Assembly: GCA_009783975.1 (NCBI GenBank)
Contig: WRCL01000033.1
Span: 1 to 10,123 of the forward strand
DNA: 10,123 nt
DNA from: Micrococcales bacterium
Lineage (GTDB): Bacteria; Actinomycetota; Actinomycetes; Actinomycetales; Cellulomonadaceae
Direction: 5' to 3'
The position numbers and the translations under genes are program-made. The notes below the pieces were generated by a model. It ran no database searches, was not told where the DNA came from, and was given only the letters and a program-made list of their open reading frames with translations. Below, in pieces: positions 1-6,792 of the stretch; position 1 is the stretch's first letter; every line of letters starts with the position of its first letter.

Positions 1-3
1 GAG

Positions 4-128
4 GAAGACAATGGGGACGGTTCCTATGTCTTGCCTGGTCAGGAGCTTGTTCGGAGAGAGCTGCCTCGGCAGCCCCCCCGAACAGGCTCCTGACCAGGCA
101 AGACATAGGAACCGTCCCCATTGTCTTC
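4..128. repeat. Long REP-like palindrome, copy 1
   Basis: Position i pairs with 132-i. The stem is uninterrupted from 4 to 46 on the left and 86 to 128 on the right. It then continues with scattered mismatches to an apical stem at 61-65/68-72. Within each arm a 34-nt core (7-40 and 92-125) carries GGGGACGGTTCCT. The same core recurs at 9693-9770 with one compensated change. Imperfect palindromes of this kind resemble REP elements mobilised in trans by Y1 (TnpA-REP/RAYT) transposases. From memory, the GGGGACGGTTCC motif belongs to such a widespread group, but no transposase is present here and the assignment is inference. It could also terminate a transcript entering from the left. Confidence 0.85.
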
Positions 129-206
129 TTTGGGGGCGATCGTGTCGTTTCATCGAGATTGATGGGGTGAAATTCTGTTCGTGGCTCCTGGTGGTGTCGG
201 CTCGGT

Positions 207-235
207 TTGACGCCCTGGTGTATCACGAGGAACAT
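207..235 (+). promoter_or_regulatory. Weak candidate promoter for the surface-protein gene
   Basis: The 270-nt leader between the palindrome and the 399 start contains TTGACG at 207-212, followed after 17 nt by GAACAT at 230-235. The -35 match is good and the -10 match is poor. Positions 140-240 are less GC-rich than the rest of the window, as expected for a promoter zone. I see no riboswitch consensus that I recognise. Confidence 0.2.
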
Positions 236-252
236 CCCATGTGTGGGTGACC

Positions 253-275
253 GGTGTCCCCGAACGGGTGACACC
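253..275. promoter_or_regulatory. Short stem-loop or operator in the leader
   Basis: GGTGTCCCCG (253-262) pairs with CGGGTGACACC (265-275) across an AA loop, with one bulged T at 269. That makes a 10-bp stem. It lies about 125 nt upstream of the surface-protein start. It could be an RNA hairpin in the 5' UTR or a repressor site; the sequence alone does not decide. Confidence 0.35.
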
Positions 276-398
276 GCCACCCGCCGGATGGCCCTCCGCC
301 TGGGCGATCAGGCTCTGCGTACCTCTGGTCGGCTTGTGCCGTGCGCTGTTCGTTGCCTGCTCGCGTGGCGCTGCACCCGATGAGAGGAATGAGTTGAG

Positions 399-2387
399 AT
401 GAGACGTTCGCTGGCCGCCGGCGCCGTGGTGTGCCTGGGCCTGCTCGGAGCGGCAGTGGTGCTGCCAGGGGGGTCGTCCCCGGCTGTCGCCGCCAACTCG
501 CCTGTTGGTGTCGAAGGAGGACCGGTCCACTACGTCATCGGCTCGCTCGACGAGCTCGACGAGTGGTTGGCGATCGACACCCGTCGTGCGACCACCTCGT
601 GGTACCAGGGCAGCCCCAGCCTCATCAGGGCGGTCGTCCTCGCCGGCGACTCGGTGACCTGGTGGGAAGCGGTCGGGATGTTCGAGATCGGCAGCCCGGC
701 TTTGTGGAGCCCGAACGCCGAGCACTGGGCGATGGACCCGCACGAGAGCCCGATCGGGGACTACACCCGGATCCAGCTCGACCTGCCGGCCACCGCCGGC
801 AGGGACTGCGCGACCCAGCCTCCGGCGCCGTGGGCGCCCGGGACCGACACCCTCATCAACGCCTGGTGCCGCGGCCCGATGATCTACACCGCGTCGATCA
901 CCGACGTCACCATCGACGACAACCACATGATCTGGGGGGTGTCGGCCTACGACTCGACCAACGCGCTGAACAACGGCCACCCGCACGGTGCCTTGCTCAC
1001 CGGTCCGAACAATTCGTTCCCAGGGATGGCGATCACCGCCAGCGAGCACCTGTACGTGCTCGACCCCGCGCTGGAGCTGACCAAGCAGGTCTGCACCTCC
1101 ACGGTGGTCTCAGCATGCGACGTGAACGACCCGGACATGTGGGTCGACTCGGTGGAGATCCCCTCAGGGTCGACCCAGGCGGTCTTCCGCATCGACGTGA
1201 CGAACACCGGCAACGTCGAGCTCGTCAACGTCCACGTCGCCAAAGACACCGTGGTGCCGCTCCCTGTGGACGCCGGCAAGGTCGGGACGCCGACGACCAA
1301 CGGCGGACCGGTCGACGGTGCGTTGTTCGCTGACACCCTCCAACCTGACGAGACTGCGACGCTCATCGTCACCGTGCCGATCGACGGGACCCTCGTCGGT
1401 CCGCTGAGGAACATCGCCACAGCCAACGCCGACCTGCCCGACGAGATCCCCGACCCGATCTTCGGGTCCGACCCGACGATCGACCCGAACGGCGAGCGCC
1501 TGTCCAAACGCTTCACCGGCAACCCGACCCCGCAGTTCCCCGACGGCGAACCGGCGATGGTGCCGTCGAACATCGACGAGGCCCAGGTCAGCGAGCAGGA
1601 CCCGTCCATCGCACTGCAGAAGTGGGTCTGCGAGGCCGGGACCGGGTGCGCCGAGCCGACCGGAGCCGACCTTGACACCCTGGCCGCGGGCACACCCGCT
1701 GGTGGTTGGGTCAAGGCGACGACTGTCGAGATGTCCGGCGACGCGCAGTGGCTGCTGGTCATCACCAACACTGGGACGACCAAGCTCACCGACATCACCC
1801 TCAGTGTGGAAAACCTCGACGCTGGGGCCTCAGGCCACGGGGCGACGACGAGCCAGTGCGCCCAAGGCACGAACCTGGGCACCTTGGCCATCGGTGAGAC
1901 GGTCACGGTGATGTGCACGACTGCCGAGATCACCGCCACCGGCGAGTGGGGTTCTGGTGAGGATGTCGTCAACACCGCACAGGTCTCCGGCGACCCCTCT
2001 GACGTCAACGGCGTCAAGCTGCCCGGACCCAACGGCGTCGGGACGCAGCCGCCGAAGGTCTCGGACTACTCCATCGCCGAGGTGAACACCGTCGCCCCTG
2101 CGGGCGAGGACCCCCCGCCGCCGCCTCCGCCGCCAGGTGAGGACCCCCCGCCGCCGCCTCCACCGCCAGGTGAGGACCCCCCGCCGCCGCCGGAGCCTCC
2201 TGTGGTCGAAGAGGGGCCGCCGCCACCACCACCGGTGACGCCGCCGGCACCCCAGCTCCCTCCGATGCTGGAGAGCACTGGGGCGAACACCCTGGCCGCA
2301 GCGGTGCTGGGTGTGGTCTTGCTCGTCGGCGGGACAGGGCTGGTCCTGGCCCGGGTCGTGCGGCTACGGCAGCGCACTGGCGGGTAG
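399..2387 (+). CDS. Secreted, probably wall-anchored surface protein with DUF11-like repeats
   Basis: This 662-aa protein is exported. Residues 1-32 are a signal peptide: MRR, a hydrophobic stretch, then small residues ending near AVAA. An N-terminal domain (about 33-220) that I do not recognise follows. Two DUF11-like Ig-type repeats start near 223 (LELTKQVC) and 402 (IALQKWVC). Each has a WV...VTNTG-type strand pattern and paired cysteines near its start. Residues 569-623 form a polyproline stalk. The tail is LESTG (624-628), a hydrophobic segment (about 631-651) and an Arg-rich end, which matches a sortase sorting signal in layout, although LESTG is not the usual LPxTG or LAxTG. The start is ATG 399, with GAGG 11 nt upstream. 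Likely role: structural or adhesive cell-surface protein. The ligand is unknown. A membrane-anchored protein is the alternative if no sortase accepts LESTG. Confidence 0.85.
   Translation: MRRSLAAGAVVCLGLLGAAVVLPGGSSPAVAANSPVGVEGGPVHYVIGSLDELDEWLAIDTRRATTSWYQGSPSLIRAVVLAGDSVTWWEAVGMFEIGSPALWSPNAEHWAMDPHESPIGDYTRIQLDLPATAGRDCATQPPAPWAPGTDTLINAWCRGPMIYTASITDVTIDDNHMIWGVSAYDSTNALNNGHPHGALLTGPNNSFPGMAITASEHLYVLDPALELTKQVCTSTVVSACDVNDPDMWVDSVEIPSGSTQAVFRIDVTNTGNVELVNVHVAKDTVVPLPVDAGKVGTPTTNGGPVDGALFADTLQPDETATLIVTVPIDGTLVGPLRNIATANADLPDEIPDPIFGSDPTIDPNGERLSKRFTGNPTPQFPDGEPAMVPSNIDEAQVSEQDPSIALQKWVCEAGTGCAEPTGADLDTLAAGTPAGGWVKATTVEMSGDAQWLLVITNTGTTKLTDITLSVENLDAGASGHGATTSQCAQGTNLGTLAIGETVTVMCTTAEITATGEWGSGEDVVNTAQVSGDPSDVNGVKLPGPNGVGTQPPKVSDYSIAEVNTVAPAGEDPPPPPPPPGEDPPPPPPPPGEDPPPPPEPPVVEEGPPPPPPVTPPAPQLPPMLESTGANTLAAAVLGVVLLVGGTGLVLARVVRLRQRTGG
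2103..2201 (+). repeat. Tandem 33-bp repeat coding GEDP(n) stalk units
   Basis: Three in-frame 33-bp units lie at 2103-2135, 2136-2168 and 2169-2201. The first two encode GEDPPPPPPPP and differ at 2 of 33 bases. The third is degenerate after 21 bases (GEDPPPPPEPP). The near-identity at DNA level suggests recent duplication or slippage in the wall-spanning stalk of the surface protein. Copy number is likely to vary between strains. Confidence 0.9.
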
Positions 2388-2407
2388 CCGCCGGCGAGCA
2401 CGTCGCG

Positions 2408-2444
2408 GACGGTGCGGACGACGCTGGACGTCGTCCGCACCGTC
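2408..2444 (+). terminator. Strong hairpin terminator after the surface-protein gene
   Basis: A perfect 16-bp stem (2408-2423 with 2429-2444, beginning GACGGTGCGG) closes a 5-nt loop CTGGA, 20 nt past the stop at 2387. Only a weak T-containing run (GTTGGTGGTT) follows on the plus strand. This is common for high-GC terminators. It lies between convergent genes and could act on both strands. Confidence 0.7.
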
Positions 2445-2566
2445 GGCGTTGGTGGTTAGGGCTCGCCGATCAATAACCTGGTCATGTGCGTGGTCGCAGG
2501 TGCGTGCAGCGCAAGGCGGCTGACCGCTGGACGACTGGAGGTCTTTCGAGGGAGGCCAGCGCCGCG

Positions 2567-2589
2567 ATGTGTGCCCGGGCTGCGCACAT
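2567..2589 (-). terminator. Candidate hairpin terminator of the polysaccharide operon
   Basis: ATGTGTGC (2567-2574) pairs with GCGCACAT (2582-2589) with one T-G pair around a 7-nt loop. It lies 4 nt beyond the TAA stop (2596-2594) of the last minus-strand gene. There is no T-run, so this is a possible rather than a clear terminator. Confidence 0.4.
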
Positions 2590-2593
2590 GACC

Positions 2594-4111
2594 TTAGGGC
2601 AGCAGGTGCTGGGCCGGCAGGCTCGACGTCGCTGTTGAGTCGTACTGCGAGGACAACGACGGCCCTGACCAGGTCGTGTGTCCGGCGTCGCTGGAGTAGG
2701 AGTACTCAGCCTGGTACCCCCCGCGCACCTGGTCGGACGCGACGACCACACCCAGGGGACGTCCGCCAGCAGCACGGAGCCGTGTCAGGGCCTCTTCGAC
2801 GGCGTTGAGCCTGGTCGTGCCTTCGGCGGCGATGAGCAGCGTCGCATCGGCGTAGGCCGAGACGATCGCTGCGTCGGCGGCGACGAGGACCGGTGGGGCG
2901 TCCATGACGAGCAGGTCGGCGCTGGCGCGCAGGTCGTCCAGACGTTCACGCACCTGTGCGGTCGCCAGGTAGTCGGCAGGGTCGAGCGGGGTGTGCAACG
3001 GCAGGACCTGGCGCAGGTTCGGCACACGGGTCGGCACTGTGCCTGACGGGTCGGGGCGGGGCCGTCCGTCGGGCATGAGCAGCAAGTTCAAGGTTGGCTG
3101 GCGCAGGTCACCAGACACGACGATCACCCGGCGCCCGCTGAGCGCGAACGACGCGGCGAGGTTCGCGGTGATGAACCCGCTGGGAACCCCCGGCTCGACA
3201 GAGGTGACGACGAGCATCGACCCGTCGGTGTAGGTCATCGTCGCCTGCAAGGCGGTGCGCAGCTCGCGGATGGACTGGGTGAAGGCGTTGGCGGTGCGCC
3301 CGGCCACCGGAAGACGCTCGTTGTCTTCCTCCGAAGCCCTGGCGTTACGTCCCACGTCGGACAGCACACCCAGAGACGTCTCTCCGATCCGGGCGACCGA
3401 CGCAGTCGAGTGCAGCTTGGTGTCCAGCGCGTTGCGCACGACCGCACCAGCCACCCCGATGAACGCGCCGAGCAGCGCCCCGACCGCGACCATGACTGCT
3501 GAGGGGATCGAGCTCAACGTGGACTTCACCGCGGCGGTACGTACCGACGCCGGGTCCGGTGCGACCTTGGCCGCGGCGATCTGGCTGCTCAGCGCACGGT
3601 ACTGGGCCATGAGCGCGTCGTACTCGGCCGACGCGGCGGGGTCGTCCACCCCAGGGTCGACCGGCATGGACCGCAAGAGCTCGGCCGCCTGGGCCTGCTG
3701 GATCGTCACCGAGTCGTCATACTGGCGCTTCAGCTCAGCGATGTACTCGCTCGCGGCGGCGTTCGCGGCGGTCCGCACGTCGGTACGTGACGTGGCGTAG
3801 GCGGTGATGACGACCGTGTTCGGCGCCTCGCCCTCGTCTGCTTTGACCTCGCGCAGGCTGCGACCGTCGACCATGGCTGCCTTGATCTTGTTCTGCACGG
3901 TCGTGGACTGGATGACGTACGGGTCGGGGTTGATCGTCACGCCGTACTTGAGCAGCTCGTCAGGCGATGTGTACCGCACGACGGTCTGCGCCGAGTACGT
4001 CGGCACCGACCACCAGGCGTAGAAGAGCCCGCCGCCGAACCCGACGAACGTCAGCGCGACGAGGAGCCACTTGCTGAACAGGACCAGGCCCCAGAACTCC
4101 CGCAGTGTCAC
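2594..4111 (-). CDS. Wzz/BY-kinase-like polysaccharide co-polymerase with degenerate kinase site
   Basis: This 505-aa inner-membrane protein fuses a Wzz chain-length domain to a CpsD/Wzc-type tyrosine-kinase domain. Such proteins control surface polysaccharide length and export. TM1 is about residues 10-34, starting soon after TLREFWGL. TM2 is about 203-225. The cytoplasmic domain carries SIRELRTAL (280-288), resembling the BY-kinase ExxRxxR contact motif. The Walker A site (306-319) reads EPGVPSGFITANLA where active kinases have EPGEGKSTTAANLA, so the lysine is replaced by Ser with no length change. Walker A' is VVSGDLR and lacks its first Asp. Walker B, LLVMDAPP (400-407), is intact. Tyrosines at 466, 470, 472 and 490 sit in the C-terminal tail. 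GTG 4111 is preferred: it forms a GTGA overlap with the upstream gene and has AGGA 8 nt upstream, unlike ATG 4120 or 4177. Catalytic activity is doubtful. Confidence 0.85.
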   Translation of the reverse strand: MTLREFWGLVLFSKWLLVALTFVGFGGGLFYAWWSVPTYSAQTVVRYTSPDELLKYGVTINPDPYVIQSTTVQNKIKAAMVDGRSLREVKADEGEAPNTVVITAYATSRTDVRTAANAAASEYIAELKRQYDDSVTIQQAQAAELLRSMPVDPGVDDPAASAEYDALMAQYRALSSQIAAAKVAPDPASVRTAAVKSTLSSIPSAVMVAVGALLGAFIGVAGAVVRNALDTKLHSTASVARIGETSLGVLSDVGRNARASEEDNERLPVAGRTANAFTQSIRELRTALQATMTYTDGSMLVVTSVEPGVPSGFITANLAASFALSGRRVIVVSGDLRQPTLNLLLMPDGRPRPDPSGTVPTRVPNLRQVLPLHTPLDPADYLATAQVRERLDDLRASADLLVMDAPPVLVAADAAIVSAYADATLLIAAEGTTRLNAVEEALTRLRAAGGRPLGVVVASDQVRGGYQAEYSYSSDAGHTTWSGPSLSSQYDSTATSSLPAQHLLP

Positions 4112-5343
4112 AGGGACCATCCTGCCGCACGATCGGTCCAGATTGTGCCGGTGTGGGCACTTGTCGCACGATTCCACACGCTGGTCACCCGTGCGGCGGC
4201 GCTGGCGGCGTCGAACCGGCGTGCCGCGCTCGTGCGCGCAGCGTGTGCGCAGGTGCGGGCAGCGTCGGGGTCGTCGAGCACCAACGTGATCGCGTCAGCC
4301 AGGGCGCGCGCGTCACCGGGGGCGACAAGGACACCCAGAGGGTCCTCGTCATCAGGGGCGACGATCTGCACAGCACCGCCGGCGCGGGTGGCGACCACAG
4401 GCACCCCCCGGACCATCGCCTCGACGATGACCTGGCCGAACGGCTCGGGCACAGGTGAGGCGTGGACGAGCACGTCGAGCCCGTCCAGCTCGGCACGGGG
4501 GTCGGTGACGAACCCGGTCCAGTGGACCTGGCCAGGGGCCAGCGCGCCGTCGTGCTCGGCCTGCGCCTGTTCGGCCCGGACCTGTGCGGCGTACTCCTCG
4601 GCGCCGAACATCGGGCTGCCGATGATGCGGAACTGTGCACGCCGGTGGTCGACGGCGACCATCGCAGCGGCGCGGACGAACTCACGTTGGCCTTTGGTCG
4701 GGCTGATCCGCCCGACCAGGCCGACCACCGGGTGCTCGCCAGGTCCGGGCCGTGCTGCGACGGCCGCTGGGTCGAGCACCCACGCCGGATCGATCGGCGG
4801 GGGCACGACCTCGCAGCGCACCGGGACGGTCTGGGCTGTGGCAGCAGAGTTGGCGATGACCAGGTGCGGCAAGACCCGCGAGGCAGCCTGCACCAACCGG
4901 ACCATGGCACCGGGCAGGTAGTCCTCGGCGATCCGGTCGTGCAGGTGCCAGACCAGGCGGCGCCCTGCCAGGCGTGCCGCCGTGCCGCCGAGCAGGTCAG
5001 CCTTGAGCGAGGTGGTCACGACGAGGTCAGCCCCGCAGCGGCGCAGCAACCAGGCCAGACGCACGACGAACGGGACGGTCCGCACAGCCCGCACGAGGTT
5101 CGCCCACGAGGCGTGCCCTGCGGTGTACCTGTCGACGCTGGTGACGTCGGCCGCCAACGGCATGACCCGTACTGGCACACCTGCCCCGCGCAGCTCGGCC
5201 ACGAGCGGGCCGGCGCTGAACAGCACGACGCGCACGTCGGCCTGCTCACGGTCCAGCGCACGCAGCAGCCGTACGAGGGCGACCTCTGCCCCACCGGGTT
5301 CGGCGGTGTGGTCCACGACGACCACACGCAACGGCCTGGTCAC
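4108..5343 (-). CDS. GT4-family glycosyltransferase (second in operon)
   Basis: This 411-aa cytosolic or membrane-associated transferase would move a sugar from a nucleotide-sugar donor to a lipid-linked glycan. It has the GT-B layout of GT4 enzymes: an N-terminal beta strand with the acceptor-side loop EPGGAEVAL (15-23), the donor-domain opener VGLVGRISPTKGQREF (207-222), and the EX7E signature EPFGQVIVE (300-308) followed by GVPVVATRAGG (313-323). Sugar and acceptor specificity cannot be read from sequence. The frame stays open upstream, but the residues before GTG 5343 are an Arg-rich shadow of the preceding gene. GTG 5343 forms a GTGA overlap with that gene's stop and begins the classical VTRPLRVVVVDH strand. 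No strong Shine-Dalgarno is visible, so translational coupling is likely. Confidence 0.9.
   Translation of the reverse strand: MTRPLRVVVVDHTAEPGGAEVALVRLLRALDREQADVRVVLFSAGPLVAELRGAGVPVRVMPLAADVTSVDRYTAGHASWANLVRAVRTVPFVVRLAWLLRRCGADLVVTTSLKADLLGGTAARLAGRRLVWHLHDRIAEDYLPGAMVRLVQAASRVLPHLVIANSAATAQTVPVRCEVVPPPIDPAWVLDPAAVAARPGPGEHPVVGLVGRISPTKGQREFVRAAAMVAVDHRRAQFRIIGSPMFGAEEYAAQVRAEQAQAEHDGALAPGQVHWTGFVTDPRAELDGLDVLVHASPVPEPFGQVIVEAMVRGVPVVATRAGGAVQIVAPDDEDPLGVLVAPGDARALADAITLVLDDPDAARTCAHAARTSAARRFDAASAAARVTSVWNRATSAHTGTIWTDRAAGWSL
4120..4123 (-). promoter_or_regulatory. Ribosome binding site deciding the GTG 4111 start
   Basis: On the minus strand AGGA (4123-4120) lies 8 nt before GTG 4111, at ideal Shine-Dalgarno spacing. 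The in-frame ATG at 4120 has no such site upstream. It sits inside the end of the preceding glycosyltransferase gene. Confidence 0.6.
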
Positions 5344-6506
5344 GACCGCACGACCGTGTCGACGACCTCGCGCAGACGCGCGACGAACCGGTCTGTGCCG
5401 AACTCGGCGGCCCTGGCGGCGAGCACCTGGGGGTCCCAGTGCTGGCGCGAGGCGTGGTCGACCGCCGCAGCGATGTCCGCCGCGGTGAGCTCGTCGAAGA
5501 ACGTGCCGGTGCTGGCCTCCACGACAGTGTCGAGGTACCCCCCGGCACGTAGCGCGACCACCGGGGTGCCAAAGGCGTTGGCCTCCAATGGTGACAGCCC
5601 GAAGTCTTCGAACGACGCCGCGACGAGCACCGAGGCGTTGCGGTACAACCATCGCATCTGGGAGTCAGGGACACCGGAGAACAGCCGGACCCCGCTCTGG
5701 CGGGCCAGCGCGGCGATCCGTTCGCGGTCAGGCCCGTCACCGACGATCACCAGCTCGAACCCGTCCAGCGCCCCGGCCGCCTCGATGACCAGGTCGACGT
5801 TCTTGTACGGCAGCAGCCGGGCCACGCACAGGCCGAACCCTGGTGCCAGGCCCGGGACAGGGGTCTCAGGTCCGCCGGGCAGGACGGCCGGCGGCGGAGG
5901 CACGACCTCGGCGGCCAGCCCGTACACCTCGTAGACCATCCGGGCGGTGACCGAGGAGTTGGCCAGGTACACATCGGCGCGGGCTGCGGCACGTTTGTCC
6001 CAGCGTCGCAGGGCCGGGCCGAGCAGCGCGAGCACCGCCCGTTCGGCCAGCAGGACCGGCGAGTACGGTGTGGTCGTGTGCGCACCCAGGTACCGCTGTG
6101 TCTGGTACAACCAGCGGGCTGGTGCGTGGCAGTACACGACCATCCGCCCGTCGGTGCCGAACCCGTGGGCCCACCCCGAGGACGAGGCGAGCACGACGTC
6201 CGCGTCGATCGTGCACCGTGAGACGGCTGGCGCCAGCAGCGGCAGGGCCAGACGGTGCTTGTGGCGCAGCAGCGTGATCCGGTTCAGGGGCCCAGGGCGC
6301 ACGTCGACCGGTCCGAACTCGGGGAACGTGCCGTGCGGGTGGTACAAGGCGGTGTGCAACGCCGCGTCTGGGAACGCTTGGACCATCATCATCACGACGC
6401 GTTCGGCGCCACCGCGCTGGGTGAGGTAGTCGTGGGCGAGGGCCACAGTCGCACGGGTGCCGGTTGTGGGCGCGTTGGGAGCCGGCGCGCCCTGGACGGG
6501 CGTCAC
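5340..6506 (-). CDS. GT4-family glycosyltransferase (first in operon, WbaZ/mannosyltransferase-like)
   Basis: This 388-aa GT-B glycosyltransferase probably adds a sugar (mannose- or rhamnose-type by resemblance) during surface polysaccharide assembly. Visible motifs are ALAHDYLTQRGGAERVV (22-38), typical of this subgroup, CHAPARWLY (126-134), which resembles the CHTPxRYxW motif of WbaZ-like enzymes, ARLLPYKNVDLVIEA (229-243), and the EX7E signature EDFGLSPLE (300-308) followed by GTPVVALRAGG. Donor and acceptor are not determined. GTG 6506 is preferred over GTG 6512 because GGGAG at 6518-6514 is 7 nt away and because the codon overlaps the stop of a 30-codon upstream ORF as GTGA. Its own stop overlaps the next gene in the same way. 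Confidence 0.9.
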   Translation of the reverse strand: MTPVQGAPAPNAPTTGTRATVALAHDYLTQRGGAERVVMMMVQAFPDAALHTALYHPHGTFPEFGPVDVRPGPLNRITLLRHKHRLALPLLAPAVSRCTIDADVVLASSSGWAHGFGTDGRMVVYCHAPARWLYQTQRYLGAHTTTPYSPVLLAERAVLALLGPALRRWDKRAAARADVYLANSSVTARMVYEVYGLAAEVVPPPPAVLPGGPETPVPGLAPGFGLCVARLLPYKNVDLVIEAAGALDGFELVIVGDGPDRERIAALARQSGVRLFSGVPDSQMRWLYRNASVLVAASFEDFGLSPLEANAFGTPVVALRAGGYLDTVVEASTGTFFDELTAADIAAAVDHASRQHWDPQVLAARAAEFGTDRFVARLREVVDTVVRS

Positions 6507-6595
6507 CGACACACTCCCGCGTCACGACGGGCCGATGGCACGTACCGCGCCACGACCGCAGTAATCGCGACCAGCGTCATCGCGACCAACTCCAT
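6503..6595 (-). CDS. Possible small membrane or leader peptide, 30 aa, coupled to the glycosyltransferase operon
   Basis: The ORF begins at ATG 6595 and encodes MELVAMTLVAITAVV followed by ARYVPSARRDAGVCR. A hydrophobic segment of about 15 residues precedes a basic tail, the plan of a small membrane-anchored peptide. Its TGA (6505-6503) overlaps GTG 6506 of the first glycosyltransferase as GTGA, the same junction used twice more downstream. An in-frame stop lies just upstream of the ATG, so it cannot be longer. The Shine-Dalgarno is weak (GGTGA, 6-nt spacing). I recognise no family. It could be a leader peptide that couples translation, a real small protein, or chance. The repeated junction pattern is the main support. 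Confidence 0.45.
   Translation of the reverse strand: MELVAMTLVAITAVVARYVPSARRDAGVCR
6514..6518 (-). promoter_or_regulatory. Ribosome binding site of the first glycosyltransferase
   Basis: GGGAG (6518-6514) is 7 nt before GTG 6506 and only 1 nt before GTG 6512, so it supports 6506 as the start. It lies inside the 30-codon upstream ORF. Confidence 0.6.
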
Positions 6596-6624
6596 CAACC
6601 GTCACCAAACCCCGGTGGCGTGGG

Positions 6625-6664
6625 TCTGTCCGGCGCCGGGGAGAACGCCCGCTATCCGGACAGA
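6625..6664. promoter_or_regulatory. Stem-loop in the operon 5' leader
   Basis: TCTGTCCGG (6625-6633) and CCGGACAGA (6656-6664) form a perfect 9-bp inverted repeat. An inner CGGG/CCCG pairing is possible within the 22-nt interval. It lies between the candidate promoter (6714-6686) and the small ORF start at 6595, so it would fold in the transcript. It may be an attenuator, a binding site or an RNA-stability element. I cannot match it to a known riboswitch. Confidence 0.5.
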
Positions 6665-6685
6665 AACGGGTCAACTACGCGACCA

Positions 6686-6714
6686 AGCATAAACGGTGGA
6701 GTGTCATATGTCGT
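6686..6714 (-). promoter_or_regulatory. Candidate promoter of the polysaccharide operon
   Basis: On the minus strand ACGACA (6714-6709) and TATGCT (6691-6686) are separated by exactly 17 nt. The -10 fits TANNNT, and the -35 matches TTGACA at four of six positions. Transcription would begin near 6680 and leave a leader of about 85 nt before the small ORF. Confidence 0.4.
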
Positions 6715-6792
6715 GATGCAGTCATCCAGACGGCGCATCTCACCAGATGGGCACCGTGCCCAGCGTGTCGCGACTCACCCGCTGTGACCGGG

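Noticed and set aside
11..250. 79-codon plus-strand ORF starting in palindrome 1
   Set aside because: Its first third is the palindrome itself and the rest has no protein-like pattern.
150..1049. 299-codon minus-strand ORF
   Set aside because: It is antisense to the surface-protein gene, with Arg/Gly/Pro-rich shadow composition.
947..2032. 361-codon minus-strand ORF
   Set aside because: It is antisense to the DUF11-like repeats, and its Ser/Val-rich content mirrors the Thr/Asp codons opposite.
5344..5652. 103-codon N-terminal extension of the second glycosyltransferase
   Set aside because: It overlaps the first glycosyltransferase out of frame, is Arg-rich, and precedes the well-placed GTGA start at 5343.
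4462..5934. 490-codon plus-strand ORF
   Set aside because: It is antisense across two glycosyltransferase genes with clear GT4 motifs, and lacks any motif of its own.
6736..6761. Two small adjacent hairpins (CATCT/AGATG and GGGCAC/GTGCCC)
   Set aside because: Stems of 5 and 6 bp are expected by chance in this GC-rich sequence; I did not list them as features.
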